This document shows, piece by piece, positions 50,713-60,475 of a DNA stretch of 64,000 bases (positions are counted from its first letter, which is position 1; each line of letters starts with the position of its first letter). The notes under the pieces were generated by a model, which was given only the letters and a program-made list of their open reading frames with translations, ran no database searches and had not been told where the DNA came from. The translations under genes and the position numbers were made by a program. Source of the DNA: Burkholderia cepacia GG4 (GTDB taxonomy: Bacteria > Pseudomonadota > Gammaproteobacteria > Burkholderiales > Burkholderiaceae); contig NC_018513.1 in the NCBI RefSeq assembly GCF_000292915.1, positions 1,426,001 through 1,490,000 of the forward strand, written 5' to 3'.

Positions 50713-51966
50713 ATGGCACTCATCGTACACAAATACGGCGGCACTTCGATGGGCTCGGTCGAGCGCATCAAGAACGTCGCGAAACGCGTCGCAAAATGGC
50801 ATCAGGCCGGGCACCAGATGGTGGTCGTGCCGTCCGCGATGTCCGGCGAAACCAACCGTCTGCTCGGTCTCGCGAAAGAGATTTCGAGCCAGCCGAGCCC
50901 GCGTGAGCTCGACATGATCGCGTCGACCGGCGAGCAGGTCAGCGTCGGCCTGCTGTCGATCGCGCTGCAGGAAATCGGCGTCGAAGCCGTGAGCTATGCC
51001 GGCTGGCAAGTGCCGATCAAGACGGACAGCGCGTTCACGAAGGCACGCATTCACTCGATCGACGATGAGCGCGTGAAGGCTGATCTGAACGCCGGCAAGG
51101 TCGTGATCATCACGGGCTTCCAGGGCGTCGATCCGGACGGTCACATCACGACGCTGGGCCGTGGCGGCTCGGACACGTCGGCGGTGGCGGTTGCGGCCGC
51201 GCTGGATGCCGAAGAGTGCCTGATCTACACGGACGTCGACGGTGTCTACACGACCGATCCGCGCGTGGTCGAAGAGGCGCGACGCCTCGATCGCGTGACG
51301 TTCGAGGAAATGCTGGAAATGGCCAGCCTCGGCTCGAAGGTCCTGCAGATCCGCTCGGTCGAATTCGCCGGCAAATACCAGGTGAAGACGCGCGTGCTGT
51401 CGAGCCTGACCGATCCGCTGATTGCGCTCGACGAAGAAATGCGCTCGGGCACCCTGATTACTTTTGAAGAAGACGAGACCATGGAAAAGGCAGTCATTTC
51501 CGGCATCGCGTTCCAGCGCGACGAAGCACGCATTGCGGTGATGGGCGTGCCCGACAAGCCGGGCATCGCGTATCAGATCCTCGGTCCGGTCGCCGACGCG
51601 AATGTCGACGTCGACATGATCATCCAGAACCAGAGCGTCGAAGGGAAAACCGACTTCACGTTCACGGTCGGCCGCGGCGACTACCAGAAGGCGATGGACA
51701 TCCTCACCAACCAGGTGCAGGGCCACGTGAGCGCCGAGCGCGTGCAGGGCGACCCGAAGGTGTCGAAGGTGTCGGTCGTCGGCGTCGGCATGCGTTCGCA
51801 CGTGGGCGTCGCGAGCAAGATGTTCCGCACGCTGTCGGAAGAGGGCATCAACATCCAGATGATCTCGACGTCCGAAATCAAGATTTCGGTGCTGATCGAC
51901 GAGAAATACATGGAGCTGGCCGTCCGCGCGCTGCACAAGGCGTTCGAACTCGATCAGCCCGCGTGA
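50713..51966 (+). CDS. lysC: Aspartate kinase
   Basis: Aspartokinase phosphorylates aspartate, the first step toward lysine, threonine and methionine. The 417-residue protein starts [15 protein letters not shown], the kinase N-terminus. It has [17 protein letters not shown] and [18 protein letters not shown], and two C-terminal ACT domains ([19 protein letters not shown] and [20 protein letters not shown]) that bind the feedback inhibitor. It is the monofunctional type, not fused to homoserine dehydrogenase. It lies just before a tRNA-Ser gene. Confidence 0.95.
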   Translation: MALIVHKYGGTSMGSVERIKNVAKRVAKWHQAGHQMVVVPSAMSGETNRLLGLAKEISSQPSPRELDMIASTGEQVSVGLLSIALQEIGVEAVSYAGWQVPIKTDSAFTKARIHSIDDERVKADLNAGKVVIITGFQGVDPDGHITTLGRGGSDTSAVAVAAALDAEECLIYTDVDGVYTTDPRVVEEARRLDRVTFEEMLEMASLGSKVLQIRSVEFAGKYQVKTRVLSSLTDPLIALDEEMRSGTLITFEEDETMEKAVISGIAFQRDEARIAVMGVPDKPGIAYQILGPVADANVDVDMIIQNQSVEGKTDFTFTVGRGDYQKAMDILTNQVQGHVSAERVQGDPKVSKVSVVGVGMRSHVGVASKMFRTLSEEGINIQMISTSEIKISVLIDEKYMELAVRALHKAFELDQPA

Positions 51967-52076
51967 ATTTTTCGTGATGCATTGAAGAAAATGCATCACG
52001 GAAATTGACGCACGGTTCGAAACCCTATATTATTTCGTTCTCGTCGCACTGCCTCCCTGGTGCGAGCGAAAGTTTG

Positions 52077-52170
52077 GGAGACGTGGCCGAGAGGTCGAAG
52101 GCACTCCCCTGCTAAGGGAGCATCTGGGCCAAAACCTGGATCGAGGGTTCGAATCCCTCCGTCTCCGCCA
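52077..52170 (+). tRNA. tRNA-Ser (anticodon GCU)
   Basis: The acceptor arms GGAGACG (52077-52083) and CGTCTCC (52160-52166) pair fully, with discriminator G and an encoded CCA. The anticodon arm is CTCCC-CTGCTAA-GGGAG with anticodon GCT at 52111-52113. A long variable arm (CATCTGGGCCAAAACCTGGAT) and the T-arm GAGGGTTCGAATCCCTC mark a class II serine tRNA reading AGC and AGU. Confidence 0.98.
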
Positions 52171-52181
52171 AAAGCGGTGAC

Positions 52182-52220
52182 AAAGCCCCGCAAGTTCTCG
52201 GACTTGCGGGGCTTTTTCTT
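52182..52220 (+). terminator. Rho-independent terminator after tRNA-Ser
   Basis: AAAGCCCCGCAAGT (52182-52195) pairs with ACTTGCGGGGCTTT across a six-base loop, and a T-rich tail follows. It lies 12 bases past the tRNA CCA end. Confidence 0.93.
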
Positions 52221-52355
52221 TTCCTGCTTCGTTTCCGGACTCGCCGCGCGGCGCCACGCTTCGTCCGGACAGCCAATCAATGCTCGACTTGAGCGACGCT
52301 CATGCGCTAAATAGGCGTATCGCCCGGCACGACCCAAGTTGGAGTTCTGGCCCGC

Positions 52356-53729
52356 ATGCATTCCGTACTCACCATCCTTTCTCATCGGCCCGTCGACGGG
52401 CTCGTCGCCAATCACGAGCGCTACGCGCGGGGTCACGCCTACCGGCATGCGATCGTCGACGGCACGCACGTGTACGGCGAGCGCCAGCAGGTGCTGCACA
52501 AGTACCACGCGATCATCGCGCAGCTCGTCGCGATGGAGCAGGGCGCGTTGCTGCTCGTGCTCGATCCGTTCTCGGTCGTGTTCGGCCCGCATGCGCTGCC
52601 CGATGTGGCGAACGGTTACGACGCGATCGTCACGACGCAGACGCCGACATCGCCGCTGCCCGCGGCGAGCGGCATGATCTTTCGCAATGTGCCCGAGGTA
52701 CGCGAGCGGTTGCGCAAGCTGACTGTCGAACTCGGCCAGTGGGCGATGCGCCTGTCCGAGCAGCGGCACGCGTGCGAGGCGACGTTGCTGGCCGGATACT
52801 TTCCGCCGTTGCGGTTCGACCAGCCGCTTGCGAGCGGCTATTACGCGTCGGCGCAGACGGTGTGGGGCGACGGGCATGCGATCGACGAGGTGGTCGCCGC
52901 GCTTCCGCTCGTCGCGCACCAGGCGCCCGAATGGCGGCAGACGGACGGCGAGTGGGCACCGACGCCCGATTACGACTTTCGCTACGTGCTCGCGCTCGTC
53001 GATGATGCGGCGCGTGTCCAGCAAGGCGAGCAACCGCGCGCGATGGACGACTGGCGGGGCGCGCGGCAACGCACACGCGAGCCGGCGCGACACCTGAACC
53101 CGGACGCGCGCATCGCGTTCGTGAGCCTGCACACGTCGCACATCGCCGGTTACGGCGATCTTCACGAAGAGAACTTCGTGCGCTACTGCACGCGACACGG
53201 CTATGCGTACCACGCGTATCGCGAACCGCCCGCGTTCGTGCCGGCCGGCATCGATGCGAACTGGGCGAAGCTGCACCTGATTCGCGAACATCTACCGGAT
53301 CATGCGTTCGTGTTCTGGGTCGACGCAGACATCCTCGCGATCGACCAGCGCCAGACGGTCGACAGCGTGATCGACGGCCGCGATTTCGTAATCGGCACCG
53401 ACCACACGGCCTGGGCGATCAACTCGTGCATGATCGCCGTGCGCAACGTCGCGCCGATGCGCGAGCTGGTCGAGCGCATCTGTGCGCGCATCGAGAGCGT
53501 CGACGATCGGTCGTCGGTCTACGCGAGCGGCGGCGACCAGCAGGCGATCTATGTCGAACTGCTGCAGGCGGGCATGATCGACGCGCGTTACATCGTCGAC
53601 GCGGTGTCGCTCGCGTCATCGCCGGTTTATGCGACGCGCGACAGCCGCTTCGTTCATTTCCCTGCGCAACACAACCACTATCGCGCGGTGACGATGTGCG
53701 TGTGGGACAGGTTGAGCCATCAGCGGTAA
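52356..53729 (+). CDS. Two-domain galactosyltransferase-like protein (GMA12/MNN10-type)
   Basis: A 457-residue protein of unknown function with two similar halves. The N-terminal half contains ILSHRPVDGLVANHERYARG and LLLVLDPFSVVFGP, where a DxD-type acidic motif would stand. The C-terminal half has VSLHTSHIAGYGDLHEENFVRYC, HGYAYHAYREP, WAKLHLIREHL and FVFWVDADILAID, with WVDAD matching the DxD metal site of GT34 galactosyltransferases, then GGDQQAIYVEL and FVHFPAQHNHY. The second half looks catalytically complete; the first has lost or altered the motif. No membrane segment is visible. It sits alone after tRNA-Ser. Confidence 0.72.
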   Translation: MHSVLTILSHRPVDGLVANHERYARGHAYRHAIVDGTHVYGERQQVLHKYHAIIAQLVAMEQGALLLVLDPFSVVFGPHALPDVANGYDAIVTTQTPTSPLPAASGMIFRNVPEVRERLRKLTVELGQWAMRLSEQRHACEATLLAGYFPPLRFDQPLASGYYASAQTVWGDGHAIDEVVAALPLVAHQAPEWRQTDGEWAPTPDYDFRYVLALVDDAARVQQGEQPRAMDDWRGARQRTREPARHLNPDARIAFVSLHTSHIAGYGDLHEENFVRYCTRHGYAYHAYREPPAFVPAGIDANWAKLHLIREHLPDHAFVFWVDADILAIDQRQTVDSVIDGRDFVIGTDHTAWAINSCMIAVRNVAPMRELVERICARIESVDDRSSVYASGGDQQAIYVELLQAGMIDARYIVDAVSLASSPVYATRDSRFVHFPAQHNHYRAVTMCVWDRLSHQR

Positions 53730-54185
53730 TTGAAAGCGGCATGCGCCGGGGCTTCCGGTGTCCGGGATCGCGGCGATCGGGGTTCGGCGAAATAAAAATG
53801 AAAGCATGACTGTAAGGTTTGAATCGCTCTCATTCATCGTTCCCTACATTCTGTTCTTGTGCTCTGGCGCACCGAGTTTCCGAAAAAAATGCGGCATCGC
53901 ACCGATTCTTGCGATCGACTGCATCGTGTAATACAAAAAATTACTCATAAAAATCAGTGGTCTATCGGTGCGCCGCAAAATGAAGGTCTGCTGCGCTGCA
54001 AAAAATAATCAATCGCCGTATGCTGGTTAACCCGATTGCGCTTGAGCGGCGTCAAGTTTTGCTCTGATTCCGCTTTACATTTTGCCAACAATGGCGATCC
54101 ACGAAATCTATCGGTCGATTTGATTTCGTTCCCTTCGTCACGCCTGTCCCCGATGCAGTGCGCGACCCTCTCAAGGCCTGTTGAC
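53730..54185. other. AT-rich intergenic region upstream of the NuoM-like gene
   Basis: About 455 bases that are clearly richer in A and T than the surroundings, with several A runs around 53884-53960. No protein is recognised. The region probably carries the promoter of the respiratory genes, and a GCGATCGACTGCATCG-like stretch near 53914 is partly palindromic. I cannot assign a regulator. Confidence 0.5.
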
Positions 54186-55715
54186 ATGCATGATTTCCCC
54201 TTTCTGAGCCTGGCGATCTGGGTTCCGATCCTGTTCGGCGCGAGCCTGCTGCGTGCCGGTTCCGACCGTCATTTGCAGCGCACGAGACTGATCGCGCTCG
54301 TGGGCGCACTCGCGGGGCTGGCGGCCGTCGTGCCGCTCGTCGCCGGTTTCGATTCGCATTCGGCCGCGATGCAGTTCGCCGAAAGCCGCGACTGGCTCGG
54401 GGCCTTCAATGCCGGCTGGCGCGTCGGCATCGACGGCGCGTCGCTGTGGCTCGTGGTGCTGACCGCCTTCACGACGCTCGTCGTCGTGATCGCGTCGTGG
54501 GAGTCGGTGACGGTACGTGTCGCGCAGTACTACGCGTCGTTCCTGATCCTGTCGGGGCTGATGGTCGGCGTGTTCGTCGCGCAGGACGGGTTGCTGTTCT
54601 TCATCTTCTTCGAGGCGACGCTGATTCCGCTGTACCTGCTGATCGGCACGTGGGGCAGGGAGCATCGCGTGTACGCGGCCGTGAAGTTCTTCTTCATCTC
54701 GTTCGCGGGTTCGCTGCTGCTGCTGATGGCGATGCTGTACCTGTACGCGAAGTCGCACACGTTCGACATGAACGCATGGCGCACGCTGCAGCTCGGCTTC
54801 GCGCCGCAGCTGCTGGTGTTCCTCGGTTTCTTCGCCGCGTTCGCGGTCAAGGTGCCGATGTGGCCGGTTCATACGTGGCTGCGCGACGTCTACACGGACG
54901 GCCCGACGGGCGCCGCACTGATGCTCGCGATGCTCAAGCTCGGCGGCTACGGTTTCCTGCGCTTCGCGCTGCCGATCACGCCGGACGCGAGCCACTTCTT
55001 CGCGCCGGCCGTGATCGCGCTGTCGCTGTTCGCGATCGTTTACGCGAGCCTGATCGCGCTCGCGCAGACCGATCTCGGCAAGCTGCTCGCGTATTCGACG
55101 GTCGCACACATGGGGATCGTCACGCTCGGGCTGTTCCTGTTCAACCGGATCGGCGTCGAAGGCGCGATCGTGCAGCTCGTGTCGTACGGCTTCGTCGCGG
55201 GTGCGATGCTGCTGTGTGTGAGCGTGCTGGTCGATCGCACGAAGCAGCGCGAGATCGCCGCGTACGGCGGCGTGGCGGGCGTGATGCCGCGCTTCGCGAC
55301 CTTCACGCTGCTGTTCGCGATGGCCAACGTCGGCCTGCCGGGCACGTCGGGCTTCGTCGGCGAGTTCATGGTGATCATGGGCGCGATCCGTTTCAACTTC
55401 TGGATCGGCGCAATTGCGGCACTCACGTTGATCCTCAGCGCGTCGTACACGCTGTGGATGGTCAAGCGCGTCGTGTTCGGCAAGGTCGCGAGCCCGCGCA
55501 TCGCGAAGCTCGCCGACCTGAGCCGTCGCGAGATCGTGATGTTCGCGTCGCTCGCGCTGATCGTGCTGATGGTCGGCGTCGATCCGAAGCCGTTCACCGA
55601 CGCGATCGATCCGACCGTCGGGCGGCTGATCGAAGACGCGAGCCATTCGAAGGTGCCGACCGGGGACGGGGACGCACCGGCGCAGCCGGCGTACATGGCA
55701 TCGACGCACGGCTGA
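54186..55715 (+). CDS. NuoM-like proton-translocating subunit, solitary
   Basis: A 509-residue membrane protein with about 14 helices, homologous to NuoM/ND4 of Complex I and to Mrp antiporter subunits. It keeps FFIFFEATLIPLYLLIGTWG, which contains the conserved Glu of helix 5, and FAVKVPMWPVHTWLRDVYTD with the conserved Lys, so the proton path looks intact. Other marks are LAQTDLGKLLAYSTVAHMG and NVGLPGTSGFVGEFM. I chose ATG 54186 (MHDFPFLSLAIWVPILFG) because it aligns with NuoM starts. No other nuo gene is in the window, and cyoABCD follows after 300 bases on the same strand. Confidence 0.88.
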   Translation: MHDFPFLSLAIWVPILFGASLLRAGSDRHLQRTRLIALVGALAGLAAVVPLVAGFDSHSAAMQFAESRDWLGAFNAGWRVGIDGASLWLVVLTAFTTLVVVIASWESVTVRVAQYYASFLILSGLMVGVFVAQDGLLFFIFFEATLIPLYLLIGTWGREHRVYAAVKFFFISFAGSLLLLMAMLYLYAKSHTFDMNAWRTLQLGFAPQLLVFLGFFAAFAVKVPMWPVHTWLRDVYTDGPTGAALMLAMLKLGGYGFLRFALPITPDASHFFAPAVIALSLFAIVYASLIALAQTDLGKLLAYSTVAHMGIVTLGLFLFNRIGVEGAIVQLVSYGFVAGAMLLCVSVLVDRTKQREIAAYGGVAGVMPRFATFTLLFAMANVGLPGTSGFVGEFMVIMGAIRFNFWIGAIAALTLILSASYTLWMVKRVVFGKVASPRIAKLADLSRREIVMFASLALIVLMVGVDPKPFTDAIDPTVGRLIEDASHSKVPTGDGDAPAQPAYMASTHG

Positions 55716-55869
55716 TCGCCTGACGTCGCGCACGACGGGCCGCATCGCGCGCCGATGCGGACGTCGTTGCGCGCACATCCATCTGGGAAGGGCTGGGCTA
55801 TCCCGCGGCTTTGGGCCGGTTTCGGGCGGCTTGCGGCCGTCTTCAGGCTGCGTGAAATTGCCCCGCGAC

Positions 55870-55889
55870 AATCTGTCTCACAACAGATT
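55870..55889. promoter_or_regulatory. Perfect inverted repeat upstream of cyoA
   Basis: AATCTGT and ACAGATT form a perfect dyad with a six-base spacer (CTCACA), about 127 bases before the cyoA start. The size suits a dimeric regulator. No known respiratory-regulator consensus fits clearly. Confidence 0.45.
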
Positions 55890-56015
55890 CTGCAATGATG
55901 ATTTGCCGCATCCACCGGTTTTCATCGCGCTCGCGCGACGTATGATGCGGCCACTTTCGTGGATCGAATGCGCATCGGGCATACGCAACAGATTCAATGA
56001 CTCTCGGGCTGTGTG

Positions 56016-56903
56016 ATGAAAAGAAGAGCTTCAAAAGGCTGGACGGCGCTGATGTCGATCGGCGCGGCGCTGAGCCTGTCAGGTTGTAATTTAGATGTAC
56101 TAAATCCGAAAGGAAGCGTCGGTGCCGCCGAAAAGGCGCTGATCGCGACCTCGACATGGACGATGCTGATCGTCGTCGTGCCGGTGATCCTGCTCACGCT
56201 GTGGTTCGCGTGGCGTTACCGTGCATCGAACCGCAACGCCACCTACGCGCCGAACTGGTCGCACTCGACCGCGATCGAAGTCGTGATCTGGACGGTGCCG
56301 ACGCTGATCATCCTGTTCCTCGGCGTGCTCACGTGGAAAACCACGCACGAGCTCGATCCGTACAAGCCGCTCGAGTCGTCGGTGAAGCCGATCGACGTCG
56401 AGGTCGTCGCCCTCGACTGGAAGTGGCTGTTCATCTATCCGGACCTCGGTATCGCGTCGGTGAACCAGCTCGCGATTCCGGTCGGCACACCGGTGAACTT
56501 CCACATCACGTCGGATTCGGTGATGAACTCGTTCTTCATTCCGCAGCTCGGCGGCCAGGTCTACGCGATGGCCGGCATGCAGACGCGCCTGCACCTGATC
56601 GCTGACGAAGCCGGCGACTACGCGGGCACGTCCGCCAACTTCAGCGGCCGCGGCTTCTCCGACATGAAGTTCCGCACGCTCGCCGAGCCGCGCGAGCAGT
56701 TCGACGCATGGGTGCAGAAGGTGAAGGCCTCACCCGACCGGCTCGACGCGACCGTGTACGGCACCGTCGCGCAGCCGAGCGAGAAGGCGCCGGTGCGCTA
56801 CTTCTCGTCGGTCGATCCGCGGCTCTTCCACAACATCATCGCGAAATACAACGATGGCCACGTCCTCGATCTGAAGGACGCCGCCTGCGGCACGAAGGGG
56901 TAA
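56016..56903 (+). CDS. cyoA: Cytochrome o ubiquinol oxidase subunit II
   Basis: Subunit II of the bo3-type quinol oxidase, which oxidises ubiquinol and reduces O2. The 295-residue lipoprotein has the lipobox LSLSGC and two transmembrane helices (TSTWTMLIVVVPVILLTLWF and VVIWTVPTLIILFLGVLTW). The cupredoxin domain reads DWKWLFIYPDLGIASVNQLAIPV (cited in part). The CuA ligands of cytochrome c oxidases are absent at FSGRGFSDMKF, as expected for a quinol oxidase. A GTG at 56013 adds one residue; I used the ATG at 56016. Confidence 0.95.
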   Translation: MKRRASKGWTALMSIGAALSLSGCNLDVLNPKGSVGAAEKALIATSTWTMLIVVVPVILLTLWFAWRYRASNRNATYAPNWSHSTAIEVVIWTVPTLIILFLGVLTWKTTHELDPYKPLESSVKPIDVEVVALDWKWLFIYPDLGIASVNQLAIPVGTPVNFHITSDSVMNSFFIPQLGGQVYAMAGMQTRLHLIADEAGDYAGTSANFSGRGFSDMKFRTLAEPREQFDAWVQKVKASPDRLDATVYGTVAQPSEKAPVRYFSSVDPRLFHNIIAKYNDGHVLDLKDAACGTKG

Positions 56904-56906
56904 CGC

Positions 56907-58913
56907 ATGTTCGGCAAACTCACACTATCGGCGATCCCGTTCGATCAGCCCATCATCATGGTGGCCGGCGCCTTCATGGGGCTGGCCGTGCTGGGCATCC
57001 TCGCGGCGCTGACCGTCACCGGCCGCTGGAAGTGGCTGTGGACGGAATGGCTGACGACGGTCGACCACAAGAAACTCGGCGTGATGTACATCATCGTCGC
57101 GCTCATCATGCTGCTGCGCGGCTTCGCCGACGCGATCATGATGCGCATGCAGCTCGCGCTCGCGTACAACGCACCCGGCTACCTGCCGCCGCATCACTAT
57201 GACCAGATCTTCACGGCACACGGCGTGATCATGATCTTCTTCATGGCGATGGTGTTCATGGTCGGCCTGATGAACCTGGTCGTGCCGCTGCAGATCGGCG
57301 CGCGCGACGTCGCATTCCCGTTCATCAACTCGCTCTCCTTCTGGATGACGGCGGTCAGCGCAATCCTGATCAACATCTCGCTCGTGATCGGCGAGTTCGC
57401 GCAGACGGGCTGGCTCGCGTATCCGCCGCTGTCGGAGCTGCAGTTCAGTCCGGGGGTAGGGGTCGACTACTACCTGTGGGCGCTGCAGATCTCGGGCGTC
57501 GGCACGCTGCTGACCGGCGTGAACTTCTTCGTGACGATCATCAAGATGCGCGCGCCCGGCATGACGCTGATGAAGATGCCGGTGTTCACGTGGACGGCCC
57601 TCTGCACGAACGTGCTGATCATGGCGTCGTTCCCGATCCTGACCGCGACGCTCGCGCTGCTCGGCCTCGACCGTTACCTCGGCATGCACTTCTTCACGAA
57701 CGAAGCCGGCGGCAACGCGATGCTGTACCTGAACCTGATCTGGGCGTGGGGCCATCCGGAGGTGTACATCCTGATCCTGCCGGCGTTCGGCATCTTCTCG
57801 GAAGTCATCGCGACGTTCTCGAAGAAGCCGCTGTTCGGCTACAAGACGATGGTGTACGCGACCTGCGCGATCATGGTGCTGTCGTTCCTCGTGTGGCTGC
57901 ATCACTTCTTCACGATGGGCTCGGGTGCGAACGTGAACGCGTTCTTCGGCATCATGACCATGATCATTGCGATCCCGACCGGCGTGAAGGTGTTCAACTG
58001 GCTGTTTACGATGTATCGCGGCCGGATCGAATTCACGACGCCGGTGCTGTGGACGATCGGCTTCATGGTCACGTTCACGATCGGCGGGATGACCGGCGTG
58101 ATGATGGCGATCCCGGGCGCGGACTTCGTGCTGCACAACAGCCTGTTCCTGATCGCGCACTTCCATAACGTGATCATCGGCGGCGTGCTGTTCGGCTATC
58201 TCGCGGGCTTCAACTACTGGTTCCCGAAGGCGTTCGGCTTCAAGCTGAACGAGAAGCTCGGCAAGGCCGCGTTCTGGTTCTGGCAGGTCGGCTTTTACGT
58301 CGCGTTCGTGCCGCTCTACGTGCTCGGCTTCATGGGCATGACGCGGCGCCTGAACCACTACGACAACCCGGCGTGGCATCCGTGGCTGCTGGTCGCGGCG
58401 TTCGGCGCCGTGCTGATCGCGATCGGCATCGCCTGCCAGCTGCTGCAACTGGTCGTCAGCATCCGCAACCGCAACCTGCCTGAGTACCGCGACACCACGG
58501 GCGATCCGTGGGGCGGCCGCACGCTCGAGTGGGCCACCACGTCGCCGCCGGCCGAGTACAACTTTGCCGTGATCCCGCAAGTGCGCACGCTCGACGCGTA
58601 CGCCGACATGAAGGCGCGCGGTGACGGCCGGCCGAACCCGGCGACGATCCGCGACATCCACATGCCGTCGAATACGTGTGCGGGTCTCGTGGTCGCGATC
58701 TTCAGCCTCGTGCTGGGCTTCGCGCTGGTGTGGCACATCTGGTGGATGGCGATCGGCGGCCTGGTCGGGATCGTCGCGACGCTCGTGATCTACAGCTCGC
58801 GTGACAACGACGGCTACTACATCCCGGCGTCGAAGGTGCGCAAGATCGAAGAGAAGCAACCGGCGGCGCGCGTGGCCACGCGTGTCGACGACGTGGAACT
58901 GGAGGCCAACTGA
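56907..58913 (+). CDS. cyoB: Cytochrome o ubiquinol oxidase subunit I
   Basis: The catalytic haem-copper subunit. The 668-residue protein has about 15 helices, with the low-spin haem His in [17 protein letters not shown], the Cu-B His and Tyr cross-link region [25 protein letters not shown], and the haem-binding [13 protein letters not shown]. The Glu in the GHPEVY segment belongs to the D-type proton path. It overlaps cyoC by one base (TGATG). Length equals that of the E. coli protein. Confidence 0.97.
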   Translation: MFGKLTLSAIPFDQPIIMVAGAFMGLAVLGILAALTVTGRWKWLWTEWLTTVDHKKLGVMYIIVALIMLLRGFADAIMMRMQLALAYNAPGYLPPHHYDQIFTAHGVIMIFFMAMVFMVGLMNLVVPLQIGARDVAFPFINSLSFWMTAVSAILINISLVIGEFAQTGWLAYPPLSELQFSPGVGVDYYLWALQISGVGTLLTGVNFFVTIIKMRAPGMTLMKMPVFTWTALCTNVLIMASFPILTATLALLGLDRYLGMHFFTNEAGGNAMLYLNLIWAWGHPEVYILILPAFGIFSEVIATFSKKPLFGYKTMVYATCAIMVLSFLVWLHHFFTMGSGANVNAFFGIMTMIIAIPTGVKVFNWLFTMYRGRIEFTTPVLWTIGFMVTFTIGGMTGVMMAIPGADFVLHNSLFLIAHFHNVIIGGVLFGYLAGFNYWFPKAFGFKLNEKLGKAAFWFWQVGFYVAFVPLYVLGFMGMTRRLNHYDNPAWHPWLLVAAFGAVLIAIGIACQLLQLVVSIRNRNLPEYRDTTGDPWGGRTLEWATTSPPAEYNFAVIPQVRTLDAYADMKARGDGRPNPATIRDIHMPSNTCAGLVVAIFSLVLGFALVWHIWWMAIGGLVGIVATLVIYSSRDNDGYYIPASKVRKIEEKQPAARVATRVDDVELEAN

Positions 58914-59521
58914 TGCTGCAGAAAACCTTGAGCGCAACCCTGCTCGAGCACGACGACCATCCGCCGTCGCACTCGGTGTTCGGCTTCTGGCTGTACCTGA
59001 TGACCGACTGCGTGATCTTCGCGGCGCTGTTCGCGACCTTCGCTGTGCTCGGCAACCAGCATGCGGGCGGTCCGACCGCGAAGGACCTGTTCGACATTCC
59101 GGGCGTCGCGGTGGAAACCGCCGCGCTGCTGCTGTCGAGCATCACTTACGGCTTCGCGATGCTGGCTGCGTACAAGCAGCGGCGCGGCGCGCTGCTCGCC
59201 TGGCTCGCGGTGACGTTCGTGCTCGGCGCGGCGTTCCTCGCGATGGAACTGCGCGAGTTCTCGCATCTGATCGCGGAAGGCGCGGGCCCGCAGCGCAGCG
59301 CGTTCCTGTCGGCGTTCTTCACGCTGGTCGGCACGCACGGGCTGCACGTGACGGCCGGCCTGCTGTGGATGCTCGTGCTTGCCGGGCAGATCGTGCTGCG
59401 CGGCGGCGACCTGACCGATCGCGACCTGCGGCGCCTGACGTGCCTGAGCCTCTTCTGGCACTTCCTCGACATCGTGTGGATCTGCGTGTTTTCCTTTGTC
59501 TATCTTGCGAGCGTGATCTAA
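58913..59521 (+). CDS. cyoC: Cytochrome o ubiquinol oxidase subunit III
   Basis: A 202-residue five-helix subunit. It starts at the ATG that overlaps the cyoB stop. Family marks are [21 protein letters not shown], the helix with [51 protein letters not shown] (cited in short parts) and [19 protein letters not shown] at the end. It stabilises subunit I. The stop is directly followed by cyoD. Confidence 0.96.
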   Translation: MLQKTLSATLLEHDDHPPSHSVFGFWLYLMTDCVIFAALFATFAVLGNQHAGGPTAKDLFDIPGVAVETAALLLSSITYGFAMLAAYKQRRGALLAWLAVTFVLGAAFLAMELREFSHLIAEGAGPQRSAFLSAFFTLVGTHGLHVTAGLLWMLVLAGQIVLRGGDLTDRDLRRLTCLSLFWHFLDIVWICVFSFVYLASVI

Positions 59522-59854
59522 ATGGCCCATTCGCATTCGTCTCAACTCGAAGAAGGGCACGGCAGCGTCGGCGGCTATGTCGCCGGCTTCATCCTGTCGG
59601 TGCTGCTCACGGCCGCGTCGTTCGGCCTCGTGATGGGCGGCGTGCTGTCGCCGCACGCGTCGCTGATCGCGCTCGCCGCACTCGCGTTCGTGCAGATCGT
59701 CGTGCACCTCGTGTACTTCCTGCACATGAACGGTTCGTCCGGCCAGCGCTGGAACGTGATGGCGTTCAGCTACACCGTGCTGACCGCGGCGATCCTGATC
59801 GTCGGCACGTTGTGGGTGATGCACAACGTCAGCATGAACATGATGTCGCGCTGA
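59522..59854 (+). CDS. cyoD: Cytochrome o ubiquinol oxidase subunit IV
   Basis: A 110-residue three-helix subunit, required for assembly of the Cu-B site in E. coli. Visible helices are YVAGFILSVLLTAASFGLVM, LIALAALAFVQIVVHLVYFL and the last, AAILIVGTLWVMHNV. It begins one base after the cyoC stop. No cyoE (haem O synthase) follows; a terminator closes the operon. Confidence 0.95.
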   Translation: MAHSHSSQLEEGHGSVGGYVAGFILSVLLTAASFGLVMGGVLSPHASLIALAALAFVQIVVHLVYFLHMNGSSGQRWNVMAFSYTVLTAAILIVGTLWVMHNVSMNMMSR

Positions 59855-59901
59855 GCGACATCGCGGCGCAGCGGACGATCTCCATGCGCGTTCATGAAAG
59901 G

Positions 59902-59930
59902 AAGGCGGCACGCGAGTGCCGCCTTTTTTC
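59902..59930 (+). terminator. Rho-independent terminator after cyoD
   Basis: AAGGCGGCAC and GTGCCGCCTT pair around a GCGA loop, and a run of T follows. It closes the cyo operon just before the converging DUF4148 gene. Confidence 0.93.
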
Positions 59931-59955
59931 GTTTCGGTCGCGCCTCGCGTGCCGG

Positions 59956-60258
59956 TCAATGCGTGCCGGTGCCCGCGTCCGCGGTCAACGCGTGCGTGCA
60001 GTCCGCGCGATATTCGGCGGCGAGCCGGTGCTTCGCGCCGTCGAGATCGTCCGGGTAGTAGGGGCTGCTGTGCGCGGGATCGTAGCCGACCCGTTCGAGT
60101 TCGGTCAGCTCGCGCACGAGATCCGCATGCGTGACGTCGTGCTGCGTGTGGACGAACGGGTAGGCGTTGCATTCCTGCGGCGTCAGGTGGGGCGCCGCGA
60201 ACGCGGCGGTGCTGGCGCATGCGAGCAGCAGGCAGGCGAGGGTAGTCGACAGTTTCAT
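59956..60258 (-). CDS. Small exported DUF4148-type protein
   Basis: A 100-residue protein from ATG 60258. The signal peptide MKLSTTLACLLLACASTAAFA is followed by a mature part with LTPQECNAYPFVHTQHDVT, DLVRELTELERVGYDPAHS and PYYPDDLDGAKHRLAAE, the pattern of the DUF4148 family common in Burkholderia. Function is unknown, and many members respond to stress or metals. It is divergent from the response regulator and shares a 217-base promoter region with two TGAA-N6-TTCA sites. A second, shorter member lies at the other end of the regulatory operon. Confidence 0.78.
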   Translation of the reverse strand: MKLSTTLACLLLACASTAAFAAPHLTPQECNAYPFVHTQHDVTHADLVRELTELERVGYDPAHSSPYYPDDLDGAKHRLAAEYRADCTHALTADAGTGTH

Positions 60259-60338
60259 CCGGTGGCTCCTGGTTTCGCGGCCCAATGCCGCATGACGTCA
60301 GCGTAGGTGCGGCGCAGGACCAGGCGGGCGACGCACGG

Positions 60339-60356
60339 ATGAAACATGTTTCACCC
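60339..60356. promoter_or_regulatory. TGAA-N6-TTCA inverted repeat, site 1
   Basis: GATGAAACATGTTTCACC contains the perfect 14-base palindrome TGAAACATGTTTCA (60340-60353). It lies between the divergent DUF4148 gene and the response regulator, 35 bases from site 2. Confidence 0.6.
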
Positions 60357-60373
60357 GGTTTCGCACGGCGCCG

Positions 60374-60391
60374 GATGAAGCAATTTTCATG
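60374..60391. promoter_or_regulatory. TGAA-N6-TTCA inverted repeat, site 2
   Basis: GATGAAGCAATTTTCATG shares GATGAA-N6-TTCA with site 1 and matches the site at 63670 at 15 of 18 positions. It ends about 85 bases before the response regulator start. The symmetry and position suit an OmpR-type regulator, but this is inference. Confidence 0.6.
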
Positions 60392-60475
60392 TGACACCGG
60401 ACGGCGATCGGGTCGTCTACGATGAGCATGGGCGCATGGGATGCGCCTGCCGTGACGTTCAAAGCGAGGGCATGC

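Noticed and set aside
52077..52356. tRNA-Ser as attachment site of an integrated element
   Set aside because: No integrase and no repeat of the tRNA 3' end is found in the rest of the window.
56925..58937. 670-codon open frame antisense to cyoB
   Set aside because: It is rich in His, Arg and Asp with no family motif, and cyoB on the other strand is certain.
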